A stretch of 64,000 nucleotides of DNA from Taibaiella soli (GCF_003236175.1 NZ_QKTW01000006.1:9811-73810); one strand, 5' to 3'. Counted from the stretch's first letter, positions 24,495-33,717 are shown. Made by a program: numbers and translations. The notes: generated by a model not told the origin, from the sequence alone.

Positions 24495-24637
24495 TACAAA
24501 CATCAGACGTCCCGCGATCAGGACATCAGCGATATAGTGTCGCAAACAACCCTGTTATTGTCGTGTGCTGCGCCCCGGTCTGACTTTAGCTTTCGGTACA
24601 TTTAGGTTGCATTTTCACTTAAAAAAATCACATCGTT

Positions 24638-25138
24638 ATGAGCACTCAAGAATTGGCAACTGCTGTAAAAAATACTGGTAGTCGCTTTATTGATAGTCTG
24701 TCCGCATTCAGCGAAGCCGATATGAACAAAACACCGTATGAAGGCAGCTGGACAGGCGGGCAGGTTGCAGAGCATATCGTAAAAGCCAATGGCGTAGAAT
24801 TGTTGTTTGTTCCGGGAACACCCTCAGACCGTGACCCGGCGCAGCATGTACAGGCAATCAGAGACATCTTTCTCAATTTCGATGCAAAGTATAAGGCACC
24901 GGAACGCCTTACGCCGCAAGACGGCTTTCATGCAAAAGAACCGTTGCTCAACACATTACACCATCAATGGTCGAAACTGGAAAACGCCGTACAAACACAG
25001 GACTTATCTGAAATGTGTGGCTCATTTGAATTTCCGGGCATCGGCAAGCTCACTAAACTGGAAGTGGTAAATCTGATTGAGTCGCACACACAAAGACATT
25101 TGCGCCAGCTAAACAAAATTCATGAAGCAATTGGGTAA
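24638..25138 (+). CDS. DinB family protein
   Basis: A 166-residue four-helix-bundle protein of the DinB/YfiT superfamily, many of which are metal-dependent thiol transferases or stress proteins. The three expected His ligands are visible: GGQVAEHIVKA (about residue 47) and ESHTQRHLRQLNKI near the C-terminus (His at about 150 and 154). The length is typical. It is flanked by terminators on both sides and so is monocistronic. The substrate is unknown. Confidence 0.85.
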   Translation: MSTQELATAVKNTGSRFIDSLSAFSEADMNKTPYEGSWTGGQVAEHIVKANGVELLFVPGTPSDRDPAQHVQAIRDIFLNFDAKYKAPERLTPQDGFHAKEPLLNTLHHQWSKLENAVQTQDLSEMCGSFEFPGIGKLTKLEVVNLIESHTQRHLRQLNKIHEAIG

Positions 25139-25186
25139 AAAAGTTGCAAGTGCTCCATTGCAAGTTTTATGTTTAAGTTTTAGCTA

Positions 25187-25222
25187 AAAAGAGTTCCTGC
25201 GCAATGCAGGAACTCTTTTGTT
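25187..25222 (+). terminator. Rho-independent terminator after DinB gene
   Basis: AAAAGAGTTCCTGC pairs perfectly with GCAGGAACTCTTTT around a 5-nt loop, followed by GTTT. The symmetric A/T arms allow function in both directions. Confidence 0.92.
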
Positions 25223-25573
25223 TGGGGCATCAACCTAAGGCGTTTTGAATTTTCAATTTTGAATCTTGGATCTTGGCCTCAGGATTACCAGAGATCGCAG
25301 ATCTTGCCGGTGAGTGAAAAGCAGAAGCGGATTATCCTGCCAAATGTTTTGCATACAGTAATAAGGCACATCGTTTTTGTCATTACGATACAAAACAACA
25401 AAGGGCTAGTGACACCCCTATGTCAGCAAGTAATTTTTATTGCTGATTTTTCTGATTTGTGAGTAGTGAGTCGGCAGTTGTGAGTCCCCTTCTCGTGTGT
25501 CACCCCGAGCGAGTTGAAACGCCGCAAAGAAGCTTTGATTTTTAAATTTTGACTTTTGAATTAATTTAACGGC
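25223..25573. repeat. Repeat-word spacer upstream of LysR gene
   Basis: A 351-bp spacer without a gene. It contains three intergenic word types: gttttgaattttcaattttg (25243), accccgagcgagttgaaac (25502) and tttaaattttgacttttgaa (25541). The last lies 14 bp before the LysR start and may contribute promoter-like TTTG boxes. Confidence 0.5.
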
Positions 25574-26470
25574 ATGATCTTCGATTTCCGTTTGCAAGTT
25601 TTTCATACAGTGGCCCGGAGGCTGAGTTTTACCAAGGCTGCGGAAGAATTATTTATTACACAACCGGGGGTGACCAAACACATCCGCGGACTGGAAGAGC
25701 ATTTCAAAACAAAATTGTTTGAGCGGAAAGGCAATAGCATCCAGCTAACAGAAGGTGGAAAAACGCTGCTTCGTTATACCAATTCACTGGAACAAACTTA
25801 CGCAAGTCTGGAACAGGAAATGTATGCATTGAGCGGCATTGCCAAAGGCACACTGACTATTGGCGCAAGCACTACTCTGTCACAGTATGTACTTCCCCCT
25901 TTATTTGCTGATTTCAGGAATAGAAACAACGAAGTAACACTGCAATTGATCAGCGGCAACACAGAATATATAGAGCAGGGATTGCTTTCCGGCATTATGG
26001 ATCTGGGCTTTATTGAAGGGCAAACCCGTAATAAACAGATCAAGTACATTCCTTTCCGGAAGGATGAATTATTGCTGGTAGGCCGGACAGAACATCCGCT
26101 GGGTAAAAAGAAAACGCTCAAGATTGCAGACCTGCAATCCGCACGGCTTATCATGCGGGAGCACGGCTCCGGTACATTAGAAGTTATTCTCAACGCTTTG
26201 AAAAAGACGGGAATAAAATGGCAGGATCTTTCTGTTGAAATGCAGCTAGATGCTACCGAAGCCATCAAATCATACCTGCTTCATTCTGATTGTCTGGCTT
26301 TTATTTCGCGCAATGCGATACAGCACGAGTTAGCGCAAAATGAGTTCCGGGTATTTACCATTCCGGGCTTAAAAATTGAACGTCCGTTTTCGTTGATACA
26401 CCTGCAGGGAAAGCCTTCAAGGCTGGCAGAATCGTTTATTAAATTCATACAGCATCATAACCTAAAGTAA
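25574..26470 (+). CDS. LysR family transcriptional regulator
   Basis: A 298-residue LysR-type regulator. The winged helix-turn-helix occupies the N-terminus (FHTVARRLSFTKAAEELFITQ, about residues 10-30, followed by PGVTKHIRGLEEHFKTKLFER) and the periplasmic-binding-like effector domain spans about 90-295 (GTLTIGASTTLSQYVLPPL). It lies 71 bp upstream of a YeiH-type transporter. In Enterobacteria the LysR regulator YeiE is encoded beside yeiH, so a regulator-target relation is plausible here; the genes are in tandem rather than divergent. Confidence 0.92.
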   Translation: MIFDFRLQVFHTVARRLSFTKAAEELFITQPGVTKHIRGLEEHFKTKLFERKGNSIQLTEGGKTLLRYTNSLEQTYASLEQEMYALSGIAKGTLTIGASTTLSQYVLPPLFADFRNRNNEVTLQLISGNTEYIEQGLLSGIMDLGFIEGQTRNKQIKYIPFRKDELLLVGRTEHPLGKKKTLKIADLQSARLIMREHGSGTLEVILNALKKTGIKWQDLSVEMQLDATEAIKSYLLHSDCLAFISRNAIQHELAQNEFRVFTIPGLKIERPFSLIHLQGKPSRLAESFIKFIQHHNLK

Positions 26471-26541
26471 TCCTACATCACTATTTGTCATTTGCTTTAG
26501 TTATAACTAAGTCGGAAATTTGCATAAGTAAAATAATTAAT

Positions 26542-27513
26542 ATGCAAGTCTCCACCCACAATACTGAAACACCCGGGTTATTAAAAATTGGCAACAACAC
26601 GCGGAAGATTATTTTCATCATTGCCGCTGTATTGTGCCTCACGCCTTGGGTTTCTGCACCAATCGCCTTACTTGCCGGGATAATATTTGCGAATACCATC
26701 GGTCACCCTTTTGCACAGCTCAACAGCAAAGCAACCAAAATACTATTGCAGGTTTCCGTAGTCGGGCTCGGCTTTGGAATGAATGTGCACAGCGCGATAC
26801 AGGCAGGTAAAGAAGGTATATTGTTTACCATCTGTTCTATCTTCGGAACACTTACACTTGGATTTCTACTGGGTAAACTCCTCAAAATAGACCGTAAAAC
26901 TTCACAGCTTATTTCTTCCGGAACCGCCATCTGCGGCGGCAGTGCCATTGCTGCGATCGCGCCGGTGATTAATGCCGACGAAAAACAAATGTCTGTTGCG
27001 CTTGGTACCGTATTTATTCTAAACTCAATTGCACTGTTTTTATTTCCTGCCATCGGTCACGGGCTGCATCTTTCCGAACAGCAATTCGGACTCTGGGCTG
27101 CGATCGCTATTCATGATACAAGCTCTGTTGTAGGCGCCGCCAGCAAATACGGTCCGCACGCGCTGGAAGTAGCTACTACAGTAAAACTCGCCCGTGCACT
27201 CTGGATTATTCCGCTCTCACTGGGTACCGCATTAGTTTTTAAAAGTGGTTCGGGGAAAATTAAAATTCCATGGTTCATCGGCTATTTTATCCTGGCAATG
27301 ATCTGCAACACCTACTTCGCACCAACAGCAATTATCTCCCCATATATCGTCGCTATTGCTAAAGCCGGATTGACACTTACATTGTTCCTGATCGGCTGCG
27401 GATTGTCTGTGCAAAAACTGAAAAGTGTCGGCGTTCGTCCGCTGATACAAGGTGTATTGCTTTGGATATTTATTTCGGTACTGGCACTGAGTGCGGTTAT
27501 GCTTGTGGGGTAA
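26542..27513 (+). CDS. YeiH family putative sulfate exporter
   Basis: A 323-residue inner membrane protein of the UPF0324/YeiH (PSE) family, with about ten hydrophobic segments. Family signatures include VGLGFGMNVHSAIQAG (about residues 74-89), the conserved SSGTAICGGSAIAAIAPVI (about 133-151) and AIHDTSSVVGAASKYG (about 194-209). The family is annotated as a putative sulfate exporter, with limited direct evidence. I chose ATG 26542; a longer frame would start with TTG at 26485. The LysR gene upstream is its likely regulator. Confidence 0.9.
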   Translation: MQVSTHNTETPGLLKIGNNTRKIIFIIAAVLCLTPWVSAPIALLAGIIFANTIGHPFAQLNSKATKILLQVSVVGLGFGMNVHSAIQAGKEGILFTICSIFGTLTLGFLLGKLLKIDRKTSQLISSGTAICGGSAIAAIAPVINADEKQMSVALGTVFILNSIALFLFPAIGHGLHLSEQQFGLWAAIAIHDTSSVVGAASKYGPHALEVATTVKLARALWIIPLSLGTALVFKSGSGKIKIPWFIGYFILAMICNTYFAPTAIISPYIVAIAKAGLTLTLFLIGCGLSVQKLKSVGVRPLIQGVLLWIFISVLALSAVMLVG

Positions 27514-27868
27514 TTGGTTAAAACGTCAAAAAGTTAAAAGGTTAAAAAGCTGGCTAAATATATTCCTGAGGAAGGAATTCATGGTACTCAATCTGCCAAC
27601 GATTTAATGATATACCCGTCTATTTTTTTAACCATTTAACCAAGCAGATGGCCTCATCCTCCGCAATGATGTGCATAATAACTCCATCGTTGCCTCGCGT
27701 GATCACCGCAAGCGAATTTTTGAATTTTGACTTAAATAATGGCATCATTTTCCTGCGTTTAAAATAATCGCATTTTGGCGCTTTGACAATGAACCATTTG
27801 GTAAATTTGATTGGCTCAAATTCAAGACCATTTGAATTTTACCCTTTTAACTTTTGACTTTATAAACT
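27514..27868. repeat. Repeat-word spacer
   Basis: A 355-bp spacer without a gene, holding words such as gtcaaaaagttaaaaggtta (27526), ttaaccatttaaccaagc (27629), gaatttttgaattttgactt (27716) and acccttttaacttttgactt (27841). The last includes TAACTTTTG, close to a TAnnTTTG box, 19 bp before the SDR start. Confidence 0.5.
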
Positions 27869-28642
27869 ATGGGAAGAATATTCATTACCGGATCAGCAGA
27901 CGGACTGGGACAATTGGCAGCAAAACGATTGGTAGCAGCAGGACATGAAGTGGTATTACATGCACGGAATAATCAACGAGGCATTGAAGCGCTGGACAAT
28001 GTAAAGGGAACAACAACTGTAGTAACAGGTGATCTTTCCAGCATTAAAGAAACAATTAGTGTCGCCACACAAGTCAACGAACTGGGCACGTTTGATGCGA
28101 TTATCCACAATGCGGCCATCGGTTATCAGGAACAAAGAAAAATCACAACAGTTGACGGACTCCCACATTTACTTACCATCAATACACTGGCACCATACAT
28201 TCTCACTTGCCTGATCAATAAACCGCAGCGGTTAATTTACCTCAGCTCCGGACTTCATATGCAAGGCGATGACAGCCTTCGGGACCTGGAATGGAATAAC
28301 CGCCCCTGGAACGGATTTCAGGCTTATTCTGATTCTAAATTGCATGATCTGATTCTAGCAATGGCGATTGCCAATAAATGGCCTTCTGTTTATTCCAATG
28401 CACTGGAACCAGGTTGGGTACCAACGAAAATGGGTGGACCTGATGCGCCAGACGATATCAACAAAGGTTCTGAAACTCAGTCTTGGCTTGCCGTTAGCGA
28501 TGACCCTGCCGCGAAGGTATCCGGAAAATTCTTTTATCACCTCCGGCAAAAAAGTTATCATCCTGCTGCCGCCGATCCCGAAGTGCAGGAGCAATTGCTT
28601 GCGGAATGCTATCGGTTAACGGGTGTAGCCTTGCCGCTGTAA
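27869..28642 (+). CDS. SDR family NAD(P)-dependent oxidoreductase
   Basis: A 257-residue short-chain dehydrogenase/reductase. The cofactor motif TGSADGLG is at residues 7-14, HNAA (the NNAG equivalent) is near 88, the catalytic Ser is in LIYLSSGLHMQ and the YxxxK pair is YSDSK (about 153-157), so the active site is intact. The C-terminal region (LEPGWVPTKMGGPDAPDD) is typical of retinol-dehydrogenase-like SDRs with broad substrates. The substrate cannot be inferred from the neighbours. Confidence 0.88.
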   Translation: MGRIFITGSADGLGQLAAKRLVAAGHEVVLHARNNQRGIEALDNVKGTTTVVTGDLSSIKETISVATQVNELGTFDAIIHNAAIGYQEQRKITTVDGLPHLLTINTLAPYILTCLINKPQRLIYLSSGLHMQGDDSLRDLEWNNRPWNGFQAYSDSKLHDLILAMAIANKWPSVYSNALEPGWVPTKMGGPDAPDDINKGSETQSWLAVSDDPAAKVSGKFFYHLRQKSYHPAAADPEVQEQLLAECYRLTGVALPL

Positions 28643-28659
28643 AGCCTCCGCTCACATAC

Positions 28660-28750
28660 AACCTTTCGACTTCGCCCGGGGTGACAAACGCGAACAAGTT
28701 TTTGAGCCTTCACAATGAAAAGTTTTGACTTGTTAATTTTGACTTTTTAA
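28660..28750. repeat. Intergenic repeat words
   Basis: The spacer contains tttcgacttcgcccggggtg (28662) and agttttgacttgttaatttt then gactttttaatt (28717-28748). The second set includes TAATTTTG, a TAnnTTTG match, directly before the next start. Confidence 0.45.
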
Positions 28751-28755
28751 TTACC

Positions 28756-29253
28756 ATGAACTACCTGACCACCATCACCGATTTCGTACGAAGCGTCGGC
28801 ATCGAAGTTATTTTTGAAACCATCGCAGAAGAAACATTTCTGCCGGGCATCCTTATCAGCAACGGTCAATTAATTATCGACACTACACAACTACTATACC
28901 CCGGCGATGTCCTGCACGAAGCTGGGCACATTGCTGCAATGCCAGCAGCAGAGCGTCATTCATTACGTGGAAATGTTGGTATGGTTAAAGACGCATCAGA
29001 AGCAATGGGAGAAGAAATGATGGCAATCGCGTGGAGCTATGCGGCTTGCGTGGCAACTGGTATTCCGCCGGAGATAGTTTTTCACGAGCACGGTTATAAA
29101 GGCGCTTCGCAATGGTATATCGCTGAATACACATCGGGTAATCATCTTTCATTACCGTTAATGCAATGGGCTGGTTTTTGTTACGACCCGAAAAACGCCG
29201 TTACAAACAATACGCTTCCCTACCCGTCTATGATTCGCTGGCTGCGGGAATAA
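28756..29253 (+). CDS. Uncharacterised protein with HExxH motif
   Basis: A 165-residue soluble protein with no signal peptide. GDVLHEAGHIAAM contains HEAGH at residues 54-58, the zincin metal motif, and a possible third ligand lies downstream in GEEMMAIAWSYAA (Glu86 or Glu87). The spacing, roughly 28 residues after the second His, is compatible with a gluzincin-type site. I do not recognise the family. It may be a small metallopeptidase or a protein that retains only the fold. It ends 4 bp from the convergent HxlR gene. Confidence 0.65.
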   Translation: MNYLTTITDFVRSVGIEVIFETIAEETFLPGILISNGQLIIDTTQLLYPGDVLHEAGHIAAMPAAERHSLRGNVGMVKDASEAMGEEMMAIAWSYAACVATGIPPEIVFHEHGYKGASQWYIAEYTSGNHLSLPLMQWAGFCYDPKNAVTNNTLPYPSMIRWLRE

Positions 29254-29256
29254 TGG

Positions 29257-29622
29257 CTATTTACCAGCCTTTATTTTTTTACGATGCGCCTTTCCCCATT
29301 TAATCATTTGCAGAATAATGTCTCCGAATGAATGGCAATACTCGGTGGATTCATATTCTACCAATACCGGCGATGAATCATAAACAGTCCGTTTTATCAG
29401 CCCATTCATTTCCATATCCTTTAATTCCCGGGAAAGCATACGCGTAGTAATCCCAGGAATGCTGCGCTCAATTTCACGGAAACGTTTGTTCCCATTGCAG
29501 ATAGAATTAATGATCGGCAGTTTCCATTTACCGCCAATCACATAGATCGTGTCCTGCAGCGCCTGCACCTCCTCTGTCTGACTTCTGGGATGTGATAGTA
29601 TTTCCTTTACTTCTTCTTTCAT
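29257..29622 (-). CDS. HxlR family transcriptional regulator
   Basis: A 121-residue winged-helix regulator of the HxlR/YodB family, which often senses electrophiles or redox stress. The family core reads YVIGGKWKLPIINSICNGNKRFREIERSIPGIT then TRMLSRELKDMEMNGLIKR (about residues 27-78). A single Cys at about residue 42 (SICNG) could act as a thiol switch, as in YodB-type sensors. It is divergent from an SDR gene, and both have TAnnTTTG boxes in the 75-bp spacer, so it probably controls the SDR and itself. Confidence 0.92.
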   Translation of the reverse strand: MKEEVKEILSHPRSQTEEVQALQDTIYVIGGKWKLPIINSICNGNKRFREIERSIPGITTRMLSRELKDMEMNGLIKRTVYDSSPVLVEYESTEYCHSFGDIILQMIKWGKAHRKKIKAGK

Positions 29623-29646
29623 TGGTATACTCCGTGATACTGGTTA

Positions 29647-29686
29647 CAAAGTTATACCATTCCGTCCATAGCTTTGTGTTCACAAA
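29647..29686. promoter_or_regulatory. Divergent promoters with operator-like dyad
   Basis: TAACTTTG (minus strand, 29654-29647) serves hxlR and TAGCTTTG (plus strand, 29669-29676) serves the SDR; both match TAnnTTTG. A palindrome TTTGTGTTCACAAA (29673-29686, 6-bp arms) overlaps the plus -7 box, and GGTATAC...GTTATACC-like halves flank the minus box (29624-29659). These positions suit an HxlR dimer repressing both genes. Binding is inference. Confidence 0.55.
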
Positions 29687-29697
29687 CAAAAAATCTC

Positions 29698-30516
29698 ATG
29701 AACAAGACAATTTTCATTACCGGCACCAGCTCAGGACTTGGTAAAGCATCGGCTAAATATTTTGCAGAAAATGGCTGGAACGTGGCGGCCACGATGCGGA
29801 GTCCGGAAAAAGAAACAGAATTAACGCAGTATCAAAATGTTAAAATCTACAAACTGGACGTAACTAATATCAGCCAGGTTAAAACTGCGGTTGCTGACGC
29901 CATTAAAGATTTCGGCAAAATTGATGTGGTATTGAACAATGCAGGAATGGGCGTTTACGGAGCACTGGAACTGGCAAAAGAAGAAGATATTGACTGGCAG
30001 TTTGCCGTAAATGCGCGCGGCCCTATCAATGTAATCCGCGCTTTTCTTCCGCACTTCCGATCTAACAATGGCGGCATGTTTATCAACGTGAGTTCGTTTA
30101 TGGGTATTACCACGGCGGTTCCTTTAGGCTCATTGTACAATATGTCGAAGTTTGCATTAGAAGGACTTACCGAAGGGTTGTACTACGAGTTGAAACCGTT
30201 CAATATTGATCTTCGGCTCATTGAACAAGGTGGCAGCAGCGGAAATAATTTTGTGAACAATATGGTGTTCCATACCGATTCTGACATCAAAGCTTACGAC
30301 CCGCAATCGAATGCACTGAAGCAAATGTTTGAGAACGTGCATACGCAACTCAAAGAAGACACGATGGATATCGTATGTGTAATTGCTGATCTCGCCGAAC
30401 GTCGTAGTAATAAATTCAGAACCGTAATTGGTGAATCCGGAAATCATCTGATGTCTTTGCGCCAGTCCTTACCAATTGAAGAATACCTGGAAACAGTAAG
30501 TGGAATGTTTGTCTAG
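29698..30516 (+). CDS. SDR family oxidoreductase
   Basis: A 272-residue classical SDR with TGTSSGLG near residues 8-15, NNAG near 80, the catalytic Ser in FINVSSFMG and YNMSK (about 152-156), so the catalytic triad is intact. The pattern YNMSKFALEGLTEGLYYELKP is common in the retinol-dehydrogenase-like group. ATG 29698 is supported by the -7 box at 29669-29676. It is divergent from hxlR, an arrangement often seen for reductases that detoxify quinones or aldehydes. Confidence 0.9.
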   Translation: MNKTIFITGTSSGLGKASAKYFAENGWNVAATMRSPEKETELTQYQNVKIYKLDVTNISQVKTAVADAIKDFGKIDVVLNNAGMGVYGALELAKEEDIDWQFAVNARGPINVIRAFLPHFRSNNGGMFINVSSFMGITTAVPLGSLYNMSKFALEGLTEGLYYELKPFNIDLRLIEQGGSSGNNFVNNMVFHTDSDIKAYDPQSNALKQMFENVHTQLKEDTMDIVCVIADLAERRSNKFRTVIGESGNHLMSLRQSLPIEEYLETVSGMFV

Positions 30517-30535
30517 CACTCTTGTTGGAATCTGA

Positions 30536-30580
30536 TTAAAAAATCTCGTAGTGACATCTTGCCGCTGCGAGATTTTTTAA
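30536..30580. terminator. Bidirectional Rho-independent terminator
   Basis: TTAAAAAATCTCG pairs perfectly with CGAGATTTTTTAA around a 19-nt loop that may pair further. It follows the SDR gene by 20 bp. Confidence 0.85.
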
Positions 30581-30687
30581 TAGGCGGTATTTAATGAGAC
30601 ATCCCAATAGCAATGACAACGTCCTTTTGATTTCGACTTTTGATTTTTGACTTCCAAGCTTATATTTATAGACGCTCATTTGCACCA

Positions 30688-32985
30688 ATGATGAAACTCA
30701 AACTAACGCTCGCTTTTCTGTTATCCGGTCATTTATTGATGGCTCAAACCAGCGAAAAACTGATTCCTTATGTTCATCCTATTATTGGTACGCAACGTAT
30801 GGGGCATACATTTCCGGGTGCTACAGCTCCTTTTGGCATGGTACAACTCAGCCCGGAAACGGATACCATCAGCTATGAACTGAATGGCAAATACAACCCC
30901 GACGTTTACAAATACTGTGCTGGCTATCAATACGATGATCAAACGATTGTTGGTTTTAGTCACACACATTTCAGCGGCACAGGCCATTCCGATCTGGGCG
31001 ATTTTCTGATCATGCCAACGGTCGGCCCGCTGAAACTCAATCCAGGCACAGCACAGCAAGCGCATAGCGGTTATCGTTCTGCATTTTCACATACCAATGA
31101 AATCAGCGAAGCCAATTATTATAAGGTAAAACTTGACGACTACAATATCATTGCCGAACTGACGACCAGCACCCGCGTTGGCTTTCATCAATATAGTTTT
31201 CCTAAAACAGACAGTGCGCATATCATTCTGGATATGGAATCGGGCATTTATAATTATCCCGACAAAAACGTGTGGACCTATATACATGTCATCAATGACA
31301 CATTGATCACCGGTTATCGTCAGACGAATGGATGGGCACGTAACCGCACTTTATATTTTGCTATATCTTTTTCCAAACCCTTTACCAGTCACGGTTTCCG
31401 GAATGACTCAAAAAAAGAAGTATACCGTGGTTTCTGGGGAAAACTCAATCAATCAAAAGATTTTCCCGAAATCAGCGGGCAGCAGATTAAAGCCTGGTTT
31501 AATTTCAACACTTCAGAAGGGGAAAAGATAAAAGTAAAAATGGCGCTCTCCCCCGTGAGCATGGACGGTGCGATACAAAACATGCAAGCTGAAATTCCGG
31601 GCTGGAATTTTGAACAAGTAAAAGCCGATGGCCAGCAGCAATGGGAAACAGCGCTTCATAAAATTGAGATTAGTTCCAAAAGCGAAGCAGAAAAAGAAAA
31701 TTTCTACACGGCGATGTATCATGCGCTGATCAATCCAACTGTTTATACTGATGTAGACGGGCGCTACAAAGGGCTGGATCAGAATATTCATAAGGCAGAT
31801 GGCTTTACCAACTACACTACATTTTCCCTGTGGGATACTTATCGTGCGCTACATCCGTTGTTCAATATTATTGAGCCAAAACGCAATGCCGATATGGTTC
31901 GATCAATGTTGGCACATTATGAACAAAGTCCGGAACACATGCTGCCCGTCTGGTCCAATTCAGCCAATGAAAACTGGTGTATGTCGGGGTATCACGCCGT
32001 AGCAGTTATTGCCGATGCTATTGCAAAAGAGCACCTGAATGGTTATGATCCGCAAAAAGCATTAGAAGCTTGTGTAGTCACTGCCCGTCATCGCAATTAC
32101 GAAGGCATCGGTGATTATATGGACAAAGGTTATGTACCGGATGAAAAAAGCGGCGTCTCCGTTTCCAATACATTAGAGTATGCTTACGACGACTGGAGCA
32201 TTGCGCAAGCGGCGCAAAAACTGGGACGCGATGATATTTACAAAGAATTTTCTAAACGCGCTTTAAATTACGCCAATGTTTATGATCCGGCTTCTGGTTT
32301 TATGCGTCCACGACTGAACGATGGTTCTTTCCGGAAAAACTTTGATCCGCTGAGCACCAATAATCAAGGTTTCATTGAGGGAAATGCGTGGAATTATACA
32401 CTGTTCGTACCACATGATCCTGCAGCATTGATGAATCTGATGGGTGGCGAAAGCCGTTTTGTCCGCTATCTGGATTCTCTTTTTACCATGGAACTGCCGG
32501 ATAAATATTTCGCAGAAACCGAAGACATAACCCGTGACGGTATCATCGGCAACTATGTACACGGTAATGAACCTTCGCACCATGTCGCCTACTTATATAA
32601 TTGGACGCATCAGCCGTGGAAAACGCAAGCACGTGTGAGAATGATTCTGAAGAAAATGTACCATCCCACACCGGATGGTCTTGGCGGTAATGACGACTGC
32701 GGACAAATGAGCGCCTGGTATATTTTCAGCACGCTTGGCTTTTACCCGGTGGCGCCCGGCAATAATATTTATCAGATTGGCAGTCCGGCAATCGATGGCG
32801 CTACCCTGCATCTGGAAAATGGTCAGACGTTTAAAATCACTGTAAAAAATCAGAGCGACAAGAATGTCTATGTGCAACGATTAACTTTGAACGGCAAGGA
32901 TTTACCGGGGTATCAGCTTTCGTATGATCAGATCAAAAATGGTGGTGAGCTGGTATTTTATATGGGCGGTAAACCTAAAAAATAA
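30688..32985 (+). CDS. GH92 family alpha-mannosidase (exported)
   Basis: A 765-residue calcium-dependent exo-alpha-mannosidase of glycoside hydrolase family 92, which trims mannose from N-glycans or yeast mannans. A signal peptide ends at LLMAQ (about residue 19). The N-terminal lectin-like domain starts YVHPIIGTQRMGHTFPGATA then PFGMVQLSPE. The (alpha/alpha)6 catalytic part has YTTFSLWDTYRALHP and SNSANENWCMSGYHA (about 430-445), and the signature GNDDCGQMSAWYIFSTLGFY then PVAPG lies near 685-710. No SusC/SusD pair or other glycan genes adjoin it, so it is not in a classic polysaccharide utilisation locus. Confidence 0.95.
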   Translation: MMKLKLTLAFLLSGHLLMAQTSEKLIPYVHPIIGTQRMGHTFPGATAPFGMVQLSPETDTISYELNGKYNPDVYKYCAGYQYDDQTIVGFSHTHFSGTGHSDLGDFLIMPTVGPLKLNPGTAQQAHSGYRSAFSHTNEISEANYYKVKLDDYNIIAELTTSTRVGFHQYSFPKTDSAHIILDMESGIYNYPDKNVWTYIHVINDTLITGYRQTNGWARNRTLYFAISFSKPFTSHGFRNDSKKEVYRGFWGKLNQSKDFPEISGQQIKAWFNFNTSEGEKIKVKMALSPVSMDGAIQNMQAEIPGWNFEQVKADGQQQWETALHKIEISSKSEAEKENFYTAMYHALINPTVYTDVDGRYKGLDQNIHKADGFTNYTTFSLWDTYRALHPLFNIIEPKRNADMVRSMLAHYEQSPEHMLPVWSNSANENWCMSGYHAVAVIADAIAKEHLNGYDPQKALEACVVTARHRNYEGIGDYMDKGYVPDEKSGVSVSNTLEYAYDDWSIAQAAQKLGRDDIYKEFSKRALNYANVYDPASGFMRPRLNDGSFRKNFDPLSTNNQGFIEGNAWNYTLFVPHDPAALMNLMGGESRFVRYLDSLFTMELPDKYFAETEDITRDGIIGNYVHGNEPSHHVAYLYNWTHQPWKTQARVRMILKKMYHPTPDGLGGNDDCGQMSAWYIFSTLGFYPVAPGNNIYQIGSPAIDGATLHLENGQTFKITVKNQSDKNVYVQRLTLNGKDLPGYQLSYDQIKNGGELVFYMGGKPKK

Positions 32986-33005
32986 AGAAACTGCCGGTAT
33001 AATCA

Positions 33006-33590
33006 TTAAGACCTTGCGCCATCTGCCTGACTCAGATAAGCAATTATCTCCTGCAGACTATTGAATGCTATAGCATTGAGGTGAATGCCGTAAACATTGT
33101 TAATCAGTTTTACTAACTCTTTTCTATAACCTTTGAAACTGCGTGTGTAAAAGATAGGCGCTTCCGGCAGTTTCAGATACACCGGCCGGATAGATGTATA
33201 GGCGCCAACCGAACAGTGATCGAACGAAAAATTATTATCGTAGAGCGAAAGCTTGCCTTCATAAAGCATACGGCTGAGCTGACGTGCAGTGGCCGTGGCA
33301 CGTACCAGCACTAATGAGTCGCCCGACTGATAGAGTACTAATCGTTTCAACTGATGATCGCCGGGTTTTATTTCTATCTTCCCGCCAGCATTATCGTTTA
33401 TCAGCAACCTTGTAGCAAAGGCTGTATATTCCAGCTGAGCTATTCCATTTATAGTAGCGTCGTCATATACGACGCGGCAGGACAGTGGCGTTTTCAACAG
33501 CTCATTCCAGGGAACAGAGTGATCATCGAGATCGTTCTGGGCAAGGGACATAATTGGTAGAAAAAGCAGTAGTAGAAAGAGTTTTTTCAT
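33006..33590 (-). CDS. Small exported protein of unknown function
   Basis: A 194-residue protein with a strong signal peptide (MKKLFLLLLFLPIMSLAQ). The mature part has predicted strands (QLKRLVLYQSGDSLVLVRAT) and one Cys in each half (near 37 and 126). I do not recognise a family. It is convergent with the GH92 gene, whose stop is 20 bp away, and there is no clear terminator between them. A minus-strand terminator at 33691-33717 lies between this gene and its upstream spacer. Confidence 0.65.
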   Translation of the reverse strand: MKKLFLLLLFLPIMSLAQNDLDDHSVPWNELLKTPLSCRVVYDDATINGIAQLEYTAFATRLLINDNAGGKIEIKPGDHQLKRLVLYQSGDSLVLVRATATARQLSRMLYEGKLSLYDNNFSFDHCSVGAYTSIRPVYLKLPEAPIFYTRSFKGYRKELVKLINNVYGIHLNAIAFNSLQEIIAYLSQADGARS

Positions 33591-33690
33591 GGAGATGGAT
33601 CCTGGTTAATTATGGACGTCACCAGAATAGAAAGGTTAAAAAGCAGTGGGTTAATTTTTTATATGGTTTGGTATGGGTTATCGTACAAAT

Positions 33691-33717
33691 AAAAATCCCG
33701 CCAGGAATGGCCGGGAT
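33691..33717 (-). terminator. Terminator-like hairpin upstream of the 33006-33590 gene
   Basis: On the minus strand ATCCCGGCC pairs with GGCGGGAT (one bulge), followed by TTTTTA. It lies 101 bp before the start of the minus-strand gene. It may be a leader attenuator for that gene or end a small transcript from the 33718-34110 region. Confidence 0.5.

Noticed and set aside
30688-32985. Polysaccharide utilisation locus
   Set aside because: The GH92 gene has no SusC/SusD pair, sensor or other glycosidase nearby, and a terminator precedes it.
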